Position numbers and translations under genes: made by a program. From Methylorubrum extorquens (GTDB taxonomy: Bacteria > Pseudomonadota > Alphaproteobacteria > Rhizobiales > Beijerinckiaceae): a stretch of DNA of 64,000 nucleotides. The stretch covers positions 3,850,001-3,914,000 of the forward strand of contig NZ_JALJXF010000001.1 of assembly GCF_024169925.1 (NCBI RefSeq), in the 5' to 3' direction. Positions 63,756 to 64,000 of the stretch are shown piece after piece (the stretch's first letter is position 1; every line of letters begins with the position of its first letter). The notes below the pieces were generated by a model. It did not search any database, was not told the DNA's origin, and saw only the letters and a program-made list of their open reading frames with translations.

Positions 63756-63783
63756 AGCCGCACCCGACCGGGTGCGGCTTCTT
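63756..63783 (+). terminator. Intrinsic terminator after the csbD-like gene
   Basis: AGCCGCACCC (63756-63765) and GGGTGCGGCT (63770-63779) flank GACC, then TCTTC. A weak T-tract but a strong stem. Confidence 0.7.
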
Positions 63784-63844
63784 CGTTTCGAAACCCGCCG
63801 TCGCGCGGGTCGGCCAAAACCAATTTGATCAGCAGGACTTCATC

Positions 63845-64000
63845 ATGAACAGGGACCAGATCGAGGGCGGCTTCCGCAACATCAAGGGTCGTGGCCGCAG
63901 CGTGCTCGGCGCCGTGTCTGGCCGGGCCCGTCCGCAGGTCGAGGGTGCCTACGAACAGGTCGCGGGCGTGGCGCAGGCGGCGTATGGCCGAACCCGCGAG
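63845..64000 (+). CDS. Second CsbD-like protein, truncated by window end
   Basis: 52 codons are visible: MNRDQIEGGFRNIKGRGRSVLG and later the start of EQVAGVAQAAYGRTRE. It has the CsbD-like D-x-x-E/K-G-x-x-N/R-x-x-K-G pattern, though more basic than its neighbour. The frame runs off the window at 64000. Confidence 0.75.
   Translation, partial: MNRDQIEGGFRNIKGRGRSVLGAVSGRARPQVEGAYEQVAGVAQAAYGRTRE

Overview
The window is high-GC alphaproteobacterial chromosome, most likely from a Methylobacterium/Methylorubrum-type organism. This is inferred from base composition, alphaproteobacterial ribosomal gene content (rpsM-rpsK-rpoA-rplQ without rpsD), the many small secreted or CsbD-type proteins, and an oxalate uptake/assimilation operon with a PanE2-like oxalyl-CoA reductase. 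No rRNA, CRISPR array, transposase or integrase was seen. There is one tRNA, tRNA-Leu(UAA).

Layout. 1-16.3 kb is mixed chromosomal genes: a truncated MHS-type transporter, an alpha-E/ATP-grasp pair, radC and map, a CHCC zinc-finger protein with a flavin monooxygenase, tRNA-Leu, several small exported proteins, a PAP2 phosphatase, a diguanylate cyclase and a nuclease-fold protein with eroded catalytic residues. 16.3-26.8 kb (+) is the spc and alpha ribosomal half: rplN-rplX-rplE-rpsN-rpsH-rplF-rplR-rpsE-rpmD-rplO-secY-adk-rpsM-rpsK-[metallo-beta-lactamase fold gene]-rpoA-rplQ. 27-29.9 kb holds an OhrR-like regulator, a Nudix hydrolase and an orphan AAA ATPase. 30.5-40.2 kb (-) is the str and S10 half: rpsL-rpsG-fusA-tuf-rpsJ-rplC-rplD-rplW-rplB-rpsS-rplV-rpsC-rplP-rpmC-rpsQ, closed by a strong terminator. 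The two halves converge, so the usual rpsQ-rplN junction is broken. Inverting about 14 kb on paper would restore the canonical order.

40.5-51 kb carries a dispersed set of SMC-like genes: a 1155-residue JetC/MksB-type ATPase, then 5 kb away a JetB (KITE) and JetA (kleisin-like) pair. Between them sits a redox/quinone-response block: a MarR-GNAT fusion with a palindromic operator, and a LysR regulator divergent from a ring-cleaving dioxygenase and an esterase. No JetD nuclease is visible.

51-58.4 kb has a stand-alone peptidoglycan amidase in AT-richer surroundings, a HAD phosphatase, a Gly/Tyr-rich exported protein, a CitE-like lyase, a tautomerase, a second LysR, an MFS exporter and small proteins. 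58.4-63.2 kb (-) is the oxalate operon: OxlT-like antiporter, FAH-family protein, PanE2-like reductase, oxalate-CoA-ligase-like enzyme. The window ends in two CsbD-like genes.

The observations most worth following are the split JetABC set without JetD, the inverted spc-alpha block with a metallo-beta-lactamase gene inside the alpha operon, and a two-hairpin dispersed repeat whose two copies show compensatory changes in the stem.
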